From contig CM064430.1 of the NCBI GenBank assembly GCA_032690845.1, forward strand, positions 44,799,882-44,863,881: a DNA stretch of 64,000 nt, given 5' to 3'. This document shows, piece after piece, positions 23,013 through 34,912 of this stretch (position 1 is the first letter of the stretch; every line of letters starts with the position of its first letter). The notes under the pieces are model-generated. The model was not told the DNA's origin and ran no database searches. It saw only the letters and a list, made by a program, of their open reading frames with translations. Source of the DNA: Eleusine coracana subsp. coracana (lineage: Eukaryota > Streptophyta > Magnoliopsida > Poales > Poaceae). A program made the position numbers and the translations under genes.

Positions 23013-24802
23013 CATGTAGCGATATATTCATTCCTACTCGGTACCTAACTAATTCTGTAGGTCATCATCATATTAGTCTTCCCCTTGAATAAATGACACT
23101 CGTCTTTCCAGCACATGAAGGTTGGATGGCAGCATGCTTGCCTTTAGTAGCTATGCATGTACGAGTATGCCTCTTTTTTACCTTCATTTGAACTGTCATC
23201 TACGTTAGAAAAAGTGTACTCCTTGCTTTTAAATGCTCATTAAGTTACTCTCTCTTTGCTTTTCTACCATTTTTCTTTAATAATGAGCTAAAAGAGAATG
23301 AAGTTACTGTTCAATACGACATTCATGAGTATTTTACCGTTAGAACACAAGCAATGTACACTGGGTAATTAAATTGAGAACTCATAAGCTACCAAATTAC
23401 AATCATGACTTGGATAAAATAAAGTGCATGCCGCTCCCAAACAACCTATCATTGTGTATCAACAATCCTTGGACATGACCAGTTGATATTATCTTGTGTT
23501 ATGCTGAACAACCGTCTGAAATATGTTTTGGAAGGGGAAAACAGGTGCCCTCAGACATGCCATTCATATTGGTCCATCCGTTTAAACTTGTAAGCGAAGC
23601 GACATAATATACTATCTGGATAAACTTAGTGCCTGCCATGATCATGTTGTCTACATGCCATAGACAACTTTTATGAAAAGAAAAATAATAATTGGCGACT
23701 AAATTAGGTGAAATGGTTTATCAGCTCATCAGGACCCTTTGAGTCTGTATAAGGAAGTGGCCGGCCAGTATGAGGCAACTAACAGTTGAAGTAGCGCACT
23801 CCAAATTATGGGGCTATCCGATCGATCGCCCATATATAGACAAAATCAAGAATCAAGATCGGCACAGGTGGAGTTAACTCATTGTTCTCTTAGCCTCCGT
23901 CGCTGCGCGCCTGCTGGCCAACTGCAGGGCAGAGGCCCATGCTCTGGCGCTGCCGCTGTGCCGCATGCATACTCCGCTTCATGGTGCTCTTTGTTTTGTT
24001 CAAATATGTAAAATGTAGTTAGTTGTTCTCTCGTCTTGCACTTGCACACATGGGTTGAAAAATCATTGAAAACCGACTGATTTTTATGGTTTTCGTCAAA
24101 ACCGGTCCGGCTCGATTTCATCAGATGTTTGGTTTATCAGAAAAATCGAACCTAGATACTGTAGCAAAAACCAGTTTTTGGTTGGTTTTCTCGGTTTACC
24201 GATCGGTTTTCAGCAAGACAAAAACCGCTACCGTAGCGGTTTTTGAATCGGTTTTGAATCCTTGCTTGCACATCGCTGTACATACTTTAGCCAATTTTTG
24301 GGCGGCTAATGAAACGGAAAACTCCCTCACGGTTGATAACAAAGATGCACAGCTCTTTTGCGTATTAAAAAAAAAATACTCCTATTTAGTAGATTGAAAA
24401 TTAGGTGGGCTTTCAGTCGACGTGCAAAGTGACTGTGTGGCATGTATTTGTTTATTTTTTATTTTTTCTTTTTTGTTATTTATTTATTTATAGGATTATT
24501 TGTATTAATTAGTGTTATGTATAAATTATAAAAAAATTGTCTTTTTATATCCATTAGATTTTTATATCCATTAGATCTTTATCTAAGAGTCAAAAACATT
24601 GATTGAAAGAAACCCCCATTTTTAATGGACTGAAAATTAGACACTCCCTAAAAAAATCATTTCTGTTTTTGTTAATTGAATTTCACATTATTTGCTCATA
24701 AAATAAAAAAGAGGTCTATTATTAGGTGTCTTCAGCGAAGTCGATCGTAGCACGAAAGCACACTGTCTGTGCACGTGAGTATTTATATCACGGTGTACCT
24801 GT
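23013..24802. other. intergenic; includes a GGTTTT/CGGTTT-rich repeat at 24060-24290
   Basis: No gene recognised. 24060-24290 is full of aaaaccg/cggtttt words and holds a hairpin with 12-base arms (aaaaaccgctac and its complement, near 24219). The remainder is AT-rich unique-looking sequence. Confidence 0.5.
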
Positions 24803-25788
24803 TGTTGGAATTATATGGGCTTGACCCACTAATAATAACAATAATTCCTGAAAATCTCAAAGATCTATTCATGAGTGATGGGAGTGTAAAGGTTTAGTCC
24901 CATATTGCTAGTGGAGGTGGATGGAGTCCAACTTATAAGGTTGGTTGCTCTAGCATCTCTTACAAGTGTTTGGATAGGAGGAAGGAAGAACACACGCGCG
25001 CGCTCGCTCGCCTCACCGGGCCGGGCCGGGCGGGGCGTGGGCGATGGGCGCGGCCGTGTATCACCTGCGTGAATGATCCGCCAAAATTTGGTCCCTTGCC
25101 TTGCGGGGGCGCTACTTCCTTTTAAACTTTCTTTTTGCTATGTATTCTATATATTTAATTATGGAAACTGACGTATTAATATGGTAACCGACTCGGTTGC
25201 GGGATGCCCAACCCTAGCGGTCCCCCCTATAAATACGTACGGGTACCGTCGCAAATCATATCACACAAGGGTTTTGACTCTCGCTACTGTTGTGCCGCCA
25301 AGTCTTCTCCATCCGGATTGTCGGCGTGCACCGATGAACGGGAGAGCAGGTCTCTGGAACCGTCGTCCTCTGTGATCCTACACCGGGAGAGGGCGAATAA
25401 GGTTTTTGGAAAGCGCTCTGTGCGACTGCTCGATCGCTTCCTCGTCTTTATCAAGCTCGTCGCCACGGCTCATCTTCCTTGTCGTTGAGTTGGTCTCACC
25501 CGCCGTCGTCAACAACGTGATGGTGCTACACGTCGTCGCCGTCGCCTCTACCCAGTCCAGAAGGAAACGTACGTACTCTCATCTTACACCATATCTTCCA
25601 TACTAGTTTTTATAGTCTATTTATCTATGATGGATGTTACTAGTATGGTAGATGCTATGCTTTTGTCTGGCCTAATAAACCTGTCTAGATTTTGCGTAGA
25701 CTTGTCTAGTTCATTATGTAATCTGTTAATCATGCTTATGATTTATTTCTGGTTTAATATAAAACTAAAAGTGCTAATTTATCCAACA
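24803..25788 (+). repeat. 5' LTR of the copia element (986 bp)
   Basis: Begins TGTTGGAATTATATGGGC and ends CTAATTTATCCAACA. A TATA box (TATAAATA, 25228-25235) lies about two thirds along. GC-rich words around 25000-25070 resemble a promoter or leader. The gag ATG follows only 33 bases after the LTR, and no TGGTATCAGAGC primer-binding site is seen in that gap. Confidence 0.9.
25228..25235 (+). promoter_or_regulatory. TATA box of the copia 5' LTR
   Basis: TATAAATA within CCCCCCTATAAATACGTACG. The equivalent in the 3' LTR is at 30037-30044 (TATAAATA in CCTCCCTATAAATATG). Conservation in both copies supports a promoter role. Confidence 0.6.
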
Positions 25789-25821
25789 ATCCAAAAATCT
25801 TATTGTAGGCACTTTAGTTTT

Positions 25822-26454
25822 ATGGCTGGATTTGTCGATGCACTGAGGCCAGAGAAATTCACCGGCGTGCACTTCAAAAGATGGCAAGTGAAAGTCACTT
25901 TGTGGCTTACTGCCACGAATGTGTTCTGGGTGTCCACTGATAAAACTGAAGGCGATCTCACTGCAGATCAGGAAAAGGCCTATAGTGAAGCCAACACAAT
26001 ATTCTTGGGTGCTGTTATTGGAGTTTTGGTAGATCGTCTTCAGGACATCTACATCCATCATACAGTCGCAAAGGATATGTGGAATGCTCTGATCGTTGAC
26101 TATGGTGGTTCAGATATTGGCGCTAAACTGTATGTCATTGAGCAGTACTATGATTTTAAGATGATAGATGACAAATCTGTCGTCGCGCAGGCTGATGAGA
26201 TACAGTGCATAGTGAAGGAACTCGAATTGCTTAAGATCGTCGTACCTGAGAAGCTTGTGGCTGGGGGCATTATTGCCAAATTGCCTCCAACTTGGAGGAA
26301 TTTCGCCACTACTCTTAAACACAAGAGGACGAACATATCTGTCTCAGATTTGATCACGTCTCTTGATGTTGAGGAGAAAGCTCGTGAGAAGGATGAACGT
26401 TCTAAAGTCAACGAGGAAAACACTATTGCCAATATGGTGCATCAACCACAATAG
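25822..26454 (+). CDS. copia gag (UBN2-type) fragment
   Basis: The ATG at 25822 starts MAGFVDALRPEKFTGVHFKR and runs 210 residues to a TAG. The family blocks are clear: FKRWQVKVTLWL, AKDMWNALIVDYGG, LYVIEQYYDFKM, GGIIAKLPPTWRNFATTLKH. The frame is open to the stop, but the zinc knuckle that should follow is in another frame, so Gag is truncated before its RNA-binding end. Confidence 0.82.
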   Translation: MAGFVDALRPEKFTGVHFKRWQVKVTLWLTATNVFWVSTDKTEGDLTADQEKAYSEANTIFLGAVIGVLVDRLQDIYIHHTVAKDMWNALIVDYGGSDIGAKLYVIEQYYDFKMIDDKSVVAQADEIQCIVKELELLKIVVPEKLVAGGIIAKLPPTWRNFATTLKHKRTNISVSDLITSLDVEEKAREKDERSKVNEENTIANMVHQPQ

Positions 26455-26497
26455 CCTAAGCAGACACTACCTTCAAGAAGAAGAACAAGGAGAAGGG

Positions 26498-27243
26498 AGC
26501 ATGCTTTGTTTGCGGTTCTAATGAGCATTGGGCAAAGAAGTGTCCAGAACGTAAAGGAAGGAAGCCTCCACAGCAGAAGTCTGCGAACATGGTTATCAGT
26601 GCTGGAGAAAATAGTGGGTATGGTAATTTACCATATGTTTTTTTTTGTATTTCAATCTACTTATTGGTGGCTTGATACTGGTGCTAATGTTCATGTTTGT
26701 GATGATGCCTCTTTGTTTACTTCTTACCAGGTCGCCCGGGATTCCTCCGTCCTAATGGGGAATGGGTCACATGCTTCTGTTCATGGTGTTGGCACGGTCG
26801 AGCTGAAGTTCACTTCGGGGAAGATTGTCCAATTGAAGAACGTACAGCATGTCCCTTCTATCAAGAAGAATCTCGTTAGTGGCTCCCTTTTGTGTAGGGA
26901 TGGTTTTAAGGTAGTGCTAGAGTCGAATAAAGTTGTTGTGTCTAAGAGTGGACAATTTATTGGTAAAGACTATGAGTGTGGAGGCTTGTTCCGCTTTTCC
27001 CTTTCAGATTATTGCAATAAGTCTGTGAACTATATTTGTGATAGTGTTAATGAGAGTGATGCTAGTGTTTGGCATTCATGTTTATGTCATCTGAATTTTG
27101 GTTCTATATCTCGACTGTCCAGCTTGAATTTAATTCCGAATTTTTCCATTGTCAAAGGTTCTAAGTGCTCAAGTTGTGTGCAATCTAAACAACCTCGAAA
27201 GCCTCGAAAGCCTCATGTATCAAGTTGTAGGTTTGATACATGA
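26498..27243 (+). pseudogene. copia zinc knuckle, protease and GAG-pre-integrase remnant
   Basis: A CCHC knuckle (CFVCGSNEHWAKKCPE, 26500-26550) is in one frame. After a run of nine T near 26638 the frame changes to one giving WWLDTGANVHVCDD (protease DTG active site), then LVSGSLLCRDGFKVV and VWHSCLCHLNFGSI, the GAG-pre-integrase HHCC-like block. The segment ends at a stop just where the integrase core should begin. Confidence 0.82.
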
Positions 27244-27931
27244 GAGGACACCTCCCTATTCACCCCAATCAAACGGGATTGTCGACAGAAAGAATCGCAC
27301 CTTGACTGACTTGGTTAATTTCATGTTAGACACAGCTGGATTATCTAAGGCATGGTGGGGGGAGGCTTTATTGACATCATGTCTTGTCCTAAATAGAGTT
27401 CCTATGAAGAATAAGGAGAGGACACCATATGAGGAATGGATTGGTAGAAAGCCATCACTCTCTTACTTACGCACATGGGGTTGTTTGGTCAAAGTTAACG
27501 TGCCAATTAACAAGAAGCGTAAGTTGGGACCTAAAACTATGGATTGTATCTTTCTTGGGTATGCTCATCATAGCATTGCCTATAGATTTTTAGTGGTTAA
27601 ATCAGAGGTGCCTGATGTTCATGTTAATTCATTAATGGAGTCTCGTGATGTTACTTTCTTTGAGAACATATTTCCTATGAAAGATTTATATAGCATGTCT
27701 AGATTATCTTCTGATGTGATTGCCGAAACTACTACTGAACCTATTGCATTTTCTGATCATGATGAACAAACACTTGAACCAATCCATGAGGAGATTGACA
27801 GTGAAGCTCCTAGGAGGAGCAAGAGACAAAGGACTGCAAAGTCTTTTGGTGATGATTTCACTGTTTATCTTATGGATAACACTCCTAAAACCATTTCAGA
27901 GGCATATGCATCTCCTGATGCAGATGACTAG
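27243..27931 (+). pseudogene. copia integrase remnant lacking the catalytic core
   Basis: Starts abruptly at RTPPYSPQSNGIVDRKNRTL, the last part of the integrase core. The roughly 120 residues holding the first two catalytic Asp residues are missing, and the third acid, normally Glu in the AERKNRT block, reads Asp. The C-terminal part (WWGEALLTSCLVLNRVP, TPYEEWIGRKPSLSYLRTWGC, FLGYA) is well kept. A TAG at 27929 interrupts the link to RT. Confidence 0.82.
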
Positions 27932-27952
27932 AAAGAAGCTGTCCATAGTGAG

Positions 27953-29058
27953 ATGGACTCTATTCTTTCTAATGGAACTTGGGAAGTTGTCGATAGACCA
28001 TATGATTGCAATTCTGTGGGTTGCAAATGGGTGTTCAAGAAAAAGCTTAAGCCTAATGGTACTTTTGACAAGTATAAGGCTCGGCTTGTGGCTAAGGGTT
28101 ATACTCAGAAAGAAGGCGAAGACTTCTTTGACACTTACTCACCTGTTGCTAGATTGACCAGTATTCGTGTATTACTTGCTCTGGCTGCCTCACATGGTCT
28201 TATCGTTCATCAGATGGATGTTAAGACAGCTTTCCTTAATGGAGAGTTGGATGAGGAAATCTATATGGATCAGCCAGATGGATTTGTAATAAGGGTCAGA
28301 AAGACAAGGTGTGTAAGTTGTTAAAGTCTTTGTATGGTCTGAAACAAGCTCCTAAGCAGTGGCATGAGAAATTTGATACAACACTTCTAGCAGCAGGCTT
28401 TTCAGTCAATGAGGCTGATAAATGTGTGTACTACCGCCATGGTGGGGGTCAGGGAGTTATACTGTGCTTGTATGTTGATGACATACTTATCTTTGGAACA
28501 AATCTTGACGTGATCAATGAGGTCAAGACCTTTTTGTGCCAAAGCTTTGATATGAAGGATCTGGGTGAGGCTGATGTTATCTTGAACATCAAGCTAATCA
28601 AAGGAGAGAATGAGATTACTCTTACGCAATCTCATTATATTGAGAAGCTCTTGAACCATCTTGGTTACAAGGATAGTAAGTCTTCTCCAACACCTTATGA
28701 TCCCAGCTTGATCCTTCGAAAGAATAAGAGAATTGGCAAAGACCAATTAAGATATTCTCAGATAACTGTATCACTTATGTATTTAGCTAGTGCTACTAGG
28801 CCTGATATCTCGTTTGTTGTGAGCAAACTAAGCCGGTTTACTTCTTGTCCGGGATATGATCATTGGCGTGCGCTTGAACGGGTAATGCACTATTTAGTTG
28901 GTACTATGGATTATCGAATTCATTATTCTGGATATCTAGCAGTACTAGAGGGCTATAGTGATTCCAATTGGATATCTGATGCTGATGAGCTATATGCCAT
29001 GAGTGGATATGCATTTACTATTGGTGGTGCTATTGTTTCATGGAGATCATGCAAATAG
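27953..29058 (+). pseudogene. copia reverse transcriptase remnant
   Basis: The RT_2 domain is clear: GCKWVFKKKLKPNGTFDKYK, ARLVAKGYTQKEGEDFFDTY, QMDVKTAFLNGELDEEIYM, SLYGLKQAPKQWHEKFD, and LYVDDILIFG with the catalytic YVDD. A one-base frameshift near 28300 splits it in two overlapping frames. The RNase H start (YSDSNWISDADE) follows and is stopped by a TAG at 29056. Confidence 0.86.
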
Positions 29059-29433
29059 ACCATTTTAATGAGGTCTACCATGGAAGCAGAGCTTACCGCA
29101 CTAGATACAGCTACAGTTGAGGCCGATTGGCTACGTGAGCTCTTGATGGACTTGCCTATTGTCGAGAAACCTGTGCCGGCAATCCTCATGAATTGTGACA
29201 ATTAAACTGTGATAGTCAAAGTGAATAATTCTAAGGACAATATAAAGTCATCAAGACATATTAAGAGATGTTTGAAGTCTGTCAGGAAAATGAGAAACTC
29301 CGGAGTCATATCAGTAGAATATATTTCAACTGGTGAGAACCTGACAGATCAACTCACCAAGGGAATGTCACATAATGTGATAGACAGTGCATCGAAGGAG
29401 ATGGGTATGAGACCCATATGTGCTATTCCATAG
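29059..29433 (+). pseudogene. copia RNase H C-terminal remnant
   Basis: In the same frame after the stop: STMEAELTALDTATVEADWL, a further stop near 29203, then the usual C-terminal blocks ending VEYISTGENLTDQLTKGMSH. These are the standard end of copia polyproteins. Confidence 0.8.
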
Positions 29434-29648
29434 TGGTAACCCAATCTATGTGATCAGAGTTCCCGTGATGTAGAACCTGGGAAGAAGAAGCTATTGGTTA
29501 GCATGAGAGTAACCTTTTTATGACCCACTTGAGAAGGGATGCATTACTCTTGATATCTGTATGACAGGTTGGTTGTTGCCTTAATGTATTCAGTTGGCTT
29601 TAAATAGTGAAGATGTTGTCCTATAGAACATTCTTGAATGAATAGAGT

Positions 29649-30595
29649 CCATTCATGAGTGGTGGGAGTGCAAAGGTAGTCCCACATTACTACTGGAGGA
29701 GGATAGAGTCCAACTTATAAGGCTGATTGCTCTAGCATCTCTTGCAAGTGTGTGGATGAGAGGAAGGAAGAACACACGCGTGCGCTCGCTCGCCTTGCCT
29801 CGTCGGGCCGGGCCGGGCCTGGCGAGGCGGGGTGGGGCGTGGGCGTGGGCGATGGGTGCGGCCGCGCATCACCTGCGTGAATGGTCCGCCGAAATTCAGT
29901 CCCTTGCCTTGCGGGGGTGCGGCTTCCTTTTACACTTTCTTTTTTCTACGTATTCCATATATTTAATTATGAAAACCGATGTATTAATATAGTAACCGAC
30001 TCGGTTGTGGGACACCCAACCCTAGCGGTTCCTCCCTATAAATATGTACAGGTACCACCGCAAATCATATCACACAATCATCTAGGGTGTTGCCTCTCGC
30101 TACTGTTGCGCCGCTAAGTCTTTTCCATCTCGATTATCGGCGTGCACCGGCGAACGGGAGAGCAGGTCTCCAGAACCGTCGTCCTCTGCGATCCTGCACC
30201 GGGAGAGGGCGAATAAGGTTTTTGGGAAGCGCTCTGCGCGACTGCTCGATTGCTTTCTCGTTTTCATCAAGCTCGCCGCCACGGCTCATCGTCGAGTTGG
30301 TCTCACCCGCCGTCGTCAATAACGTAACGGTGCTGCACGTCGTCGCCGCCTCCTCTACCTAATCCAGAAGGAAACGTACGTACTCTCATCTTACACCATG
30401 TCTTCTATATTAGCTTTCATAGTGTATTTGTCTATGATGGATGTTGCTAGTATGGTAGATGTTATACTTTTGTCTGGCCTAATAGACCTGTCTAGATTTT
30501 GAGTAGACTTGTCTAGTTTATTATACAATCTGTTAATCATGCTTATGATTTATTTCTAGATTAATATAAAACTAAAAGTGCTAATTTATCCAACA
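29649..30595 (+). repeat. 3' LTR of the copia element, 5'-truncated
   Basis: Homologous to the 5' LTR from its position about 24866 onward (ttcatgagtg(a/g)tgggagtg). The first 60 or so bases of the LTR and the preceding polypurine tract are replaced by unrelated sequence (29440-29648). Ends CTAATTTATCCAACA. Numerous point differences from the 5' copy. Confidence 0.85.
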
Positions 30596-31068
30596 CCTAT
30601 GTGTATTATTAGAAAAAAAATGCAAGATCAGACTAACGCAAGAAACGCATACTGGTAGTAGATGAACATGATAGCAGGTATATTGCATCATATGAACGAT
30701 AAGCACTCGGGCGATCGGCGATGCTCTATATATGTACAGCAGTCAGGCTCGTTGAGGAAGTCGACGATGACACATCACACATGTATAAAAGTGATTCAGC
30801 CAGCCAAATAAATTAAGCGTGCAAAGATCCATCGTGCACGCGCAATTGAAGGGATCTTTTGGAGTACTAGCGAAAGCTATTTAATCTCTTCCTCTTCCAT
30901 GATGATTCAACTGGAGGATCGATGTTGTTCCATACTTGATAATTGCAAAACAACTCGCCGTTCTCACCCACCGACGATCCCACAACTCACCGGCCCCTCG
31001 GACATTCGCGCGGTATTACACGGTTCACGGGCCGGCCATGTGGCTCAGAACCGAATTGAACGGGCTCA
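30596..31068. other. intergenic, no gene recognised
   Basis: Short spacer right of the copia element. Nothing beyond short accidental open frames is seen. Confidence 0.5.
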
Positions 31069-31451
31069 TCTAGGTTGTTTGTTTCCTATCCACATTCATT
31101 AATCTAGATTATGATGCTAGATTATTTAAATTGGATTAATTAATCTGGATAGGGGTGTTTGTTTACTAAGATTATTTAAGTTAGATCAAGTTGTTGTAGA
31201 TATAAGAATGTAATAGTACTCTTAACTATTTGTTATTGTTTTTTTCTTTTGTTGGAGATGTTTAGGTACTTTAAATAGGGCGTCGATGCCCAGGGGGCTC
31301 CCGCCGCGCCCAAAGCTGCTCCTGAGACCTGGGTCACCGACGCTTGTTGAGTTGTCGCCGCATTCGAGGCCGTGCCCGAGCCTGGGGTCTAGGGCGTCGA
31401 TGCCCGGGGTGCTCCCACTACGCCCGAGCATGAGGTCAGGGGTCGCCACGC
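31069..31451. other. left half of a TIR-bounded segment split by the SIRE-like insertion
   Basis: Starts with aggttgtttgtttcc, which mirrors aaacaaacaacccct at about 40678-40692 on the other side of the 8.8 kb insertion. Between them lies GC-rich sequence with two near-copies of a phrase (agggcgtcgatgcccrggg) at about 31278 and 31389. Reads as a MITE or Pack-type element carrying GC-rich host-like DNA, interrupted at CACGC by the retroelement. Confidence 0.4.
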
Positions 31452-33483
31452 TAAAAGGACCGAGTGACCAAGAGGAGGGATCGGGAACTCGCACTATGTA
31501 CCAAATTCGTCAATTACTAAAATCGATATCCAAAACAACTCCTACACAATCTTAGTGGTGATCACACTAGCAAGATAATAAACCTATAAAAGGAACAACA
31601 ACCTAAACATACTAGTGGATCATACAAAGACAATACAACTTCTATGCAATCCTAGTGGTGATCACACTAGAAAGATAATAGTCCTATAGAAGGAACAATA
31701 AGTTAAGCATACTAGTGGATCACACAAAGAAAATACAACTCTTATGCAAACTAGTTGTCAAAGATACGCAAAAGCAAACAACTAGCTAGCAAGGAGTAGA
31801 ACTCAAGCAAAACTACTAGATCAACAAGCATATAGAAAGCACACAAGCATGAGTAGCACAATACATACTAGGGTGATCAATCAAGCCAAAACAACTCCTA
31901 TACATACTAGTGATCAAGTATGAAGATTAAGCACTACTAGCAAGTAAAGAAGTCTATTCATGCAAGTCTACAAGGTAGTCAACTAGAGCAAGGTAAGCAC
32001 ACAAGTATGAATAGCACGGTATGTAAATACAGAAAGTAAAGCATCATAGTAAAAAGTAGAGTAAGGGATGGCTCATGATTTTTTTCCGAGGTCTCAGAAG
32101 GATGGCGCATTCCCCTACTCCTCGTTGGACCACACCCGTCGGAGTTCCGGTCCCTCCCGCCACCAATTGGAGTTCCCGCCCACGAACCCGCAATCACTCC
32201 TCGAGTGAAGATATGGTGTGTGTCATCGCTACTCAAAGCACAAGCTCGCCCCTTCGTCGAGATCTTGTCGGACTCCCCGAGCCGACACGGACGCTCACTA
32301 TTGATGTCCCTTTTACCGGCGGGCTCAAACCGTGTACAAACGTGTAATGGCTTTCACAACCAATCACGATAGGCTCGATCACTAATACCTAACCAGTCTA
32401 GGTCTCACCATAGACCAAGAGTAACAACCTAGATCACACCCTCAAGGACACCCTAGCCTTAGATGTGCATCAATGCTCATGTTACTCTCACTAGCACTCT
32501 TAAGATATCCAATATCCTCTCCTAGTGTTCCTCTCTTAGCTCTTTGGCTCCCAATAGATGCTCCCAGCAATCCCAATGGTTAAAGGCAGTTTTCAAGACC
32601 CCAACACTGAGTTTATATAGGCTCCTAACTTCAAACTAGTCATTGCTATACGAATTCACCTTTCTGGATTTAGTGACCGTACAGTCCGGTCTCTCCCAGG
32701 CCGGACCGTCCGGTCACTTTAGTAATGGCTCTCCTAGCCGTTGGCTCAACTGTGTCCAGGCAAATTCCTCATACTGACCAGACTGTCCGGTCAGTAGACC
32801 GGACCATCCGGTCTGTCATCGTCGGACTCCAGAATGTTGGCTTCCTATCTACGCTATTCCTCAGCTGAACTGACCATACGGTCCGGTCACCTGACCGTAC
32901 CATCCGGTCTCTATAGCTCCTACACAGTCAGATTCCTCGCTCCTTGCTGGAAGTCCCAGACAACTCCCCATAGTGATCATACAGTCCAGTCTCCACTGAC
33001 CGCTCTGTCCGGTCTCATGTCCAGAAGCTGAAACTTATCGACCTCACTTGACTTCGTTTCTCGGCTTCTTCCAACAGCTCCTTGGCTTCTTAACTGTCAC
33101 CTAGTGCCTGTGATTTCACCGAGCATCCATGCATATCGCCGACTAGACATGACCTAAGAGAAATGACCTAGACCCCCTTAATAGTCCGGTTATTCCTATG
33201 GACTCAAAGCCCTAACAACTAGACAAGTGTTCCCAACACTTGCTCCATAGCTTGTCCTCAGTTTTGATCCATCTCCATCAACCCTTGGACTCCATCAAGC
33301 TCATCAAGCCTCCATACTTGTGGTCATTGTCATCAACCGCCAAGGCAACCATCAATCATCATAAGATAGATAAGGTTTCCTACACGCACAACACTCATGT
33401 AGACATTAGTTACATTTCATGTTTGTCATTCATCACCAAAACAATCATACTTTGGGGTGACCTCAATGGTCATGAACCTTACA
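31452..33483 (-). repeat. 3' LTR of the SIRE-like element
   Basis: Left end is TAAAAGG (TG mutated to TA relative to the partner copy) and right end CTTACA. Contains tandem-like 'ctagtggtgatcacactag' phrases at 31547-31740 and repeated CCGGTC-containing palindromes at 32670-33020. Confidence 0.9.
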
Positions 33484-33497
33484 ATCTCCCCCTTTTT
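33484..33497 (-). promoter_or_regulatory. polypurine tract
   Basis: The minus strand reads AAAAAGGGGGAGAT immediately before the TGTAAGG start of the 3' LTR, the standard position for plus-strand priming in copia elements. Confidence 0.85.
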
Positions 33498-34912
33498 GGT
33501 GATGGATGACAACCACTACTTATGATGATCCAAAACGAACGAGTCCCGAAAGAATAAGAAGGAAGGGACAAAAGACTCGAACAAAAACAAGGAACCAAGA
33601 GAAAAGATAGGATTGAAAGGATTACCTTGGTCCTTACCTTGGAAGTAGTCTCCCCCTTAGAATATTCTAGGTGTTGAGGGAGAACTACCCAAATTATGTA
33701 GCACAATAAAAGTTGAGTTTGAGTTGAATTTTGTGCCTGTCATGGTGTCATGGTAGTCGATCTTGTTGATATAAACACACACCATGGACGTAGATGTTCA
33801 TGTTGGTGTAAATGTTCATTGTTATTGTCGACATGCACCATTGTTGTTCTTCTCCATGTTGGTGTAGATATTCATTTTGTCATTATCTTCATATGTACTC
33901 CAAGTGAACATGCACCATTGTCTTGATCATCTTCATGTTCTCCATATTCATCTTCTTTTGTTCATCTTTTTTTGATGTTCATGTTCTTCTCGACTTGGCT
34001 TTCGGATCTTCATATTCTTCTCACCCTTTGTGTTATCGATCCAGACTTGGCTTTTAGATCTTCATATTCCTTCTCCCCCTTTGTCACCTATCACCAAAAA
34101 CCACAAGCCAAAGACAAAACACAAGAGAACCAAGGAGCAAATAATAAATGACAAGAGTTAGGAAACTCCCCCTTTCATGGTGCTCCTCCTTGGCCATGAT
34201 GGTGTTCCACCATAGCTCCCCTTACACACATGACTCAACAAAAAAATTCCTTCAAGAAAGCAATGGTTAGTCATTAGTGTGTTGGGAATGTATGAGTCAC
34301 TTGTCTTTAAACTGCGCGAGTAGATTTAACCTTGGAGCTCGTTTGGTCATGACTCAATGGACATGAAGCACAAACCTTTCCTTTGATCATACTTATGTCG
34401 ATGTATTCTCATATGAGGCACAAATTTCTCCAAATGTGACAAGCCTTCTTTGTATTTTCTATATGATGCATACAACAAGCATTTTACATATGCAATGAAA
34501 GTAAACATGCCATGTGAATGTAACCAAAGTTAAACAAGACACAAAGGAAACCTAACAATGTCAAGTTTCAACCCCTCCCAAGCTTACTCACTATAAGCCA
34601 TACCGTTGCCTTGAGAGAAGCCAAACCACCATCTCAAGTACTCCCCCTTGCTTATAGCTATCTTGGATGGGTTAGACATTGACTAAATTTTTTTATGTGT
34701 TTTTTTTTACACATGCATGGATACAAAACATTCTAGTCACAAAGGAGTCTTAATTACCATGCAATACAAGAAAAGAAAGAACACACTACAACTACCAACA
34801 ACAAACACGAATACCTCCCTCATGAGTAGATATGTCATTGAGGTCCATGTCACTTGTGGTGGACTTCACATGATCTTCATGAAAGCGCTCAGTCCACCAC
34901 CACCACCACCAT

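Larger units (their letters stand above)
24803..30595 (+). mobile_element. Ty1/copia LTR retrotransposon, degenerate
   Basis: LTRs flank a copia-order interior: gag, zinc knuckle, protease, GAG-pre-integrase, integrase, RT, RNase H. The pentamers outside the element (cctgt at 24798, cctat at 30596) match in four of five positions, consistent with an aged target duplication. The coding part has stops and frameshifts. Most of the integrase core is deleted near 27240, and the 3' LTR lacks about its first 60 bases together with the polypurine tract. It is non-autonomous now. The two LTRs differ visibly by substitutions and small indels, so the insertion is not recent. Confidence 0.92.

Noticed and set aside
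23808..24121. Small open frames on both strands near 23.9 kb
   Set aside because: No recognised domain, no splice context and no repeat coding signature; likely chance.
25627..25821. Open frame extending gag upstream into the LTR
   Set aside because: It lies inside the LTR, upstream of the LTR end. The family Gag starts at MAGFVDALRPEKF (25822).
31547..31960. Repeated 'gtgatcacactag' phrases resembling a CRISPR-like array
   Set aside because: They are irregular internal repeats of a plant LTR, present again in the partner LTR. There are no spacers of constant length.
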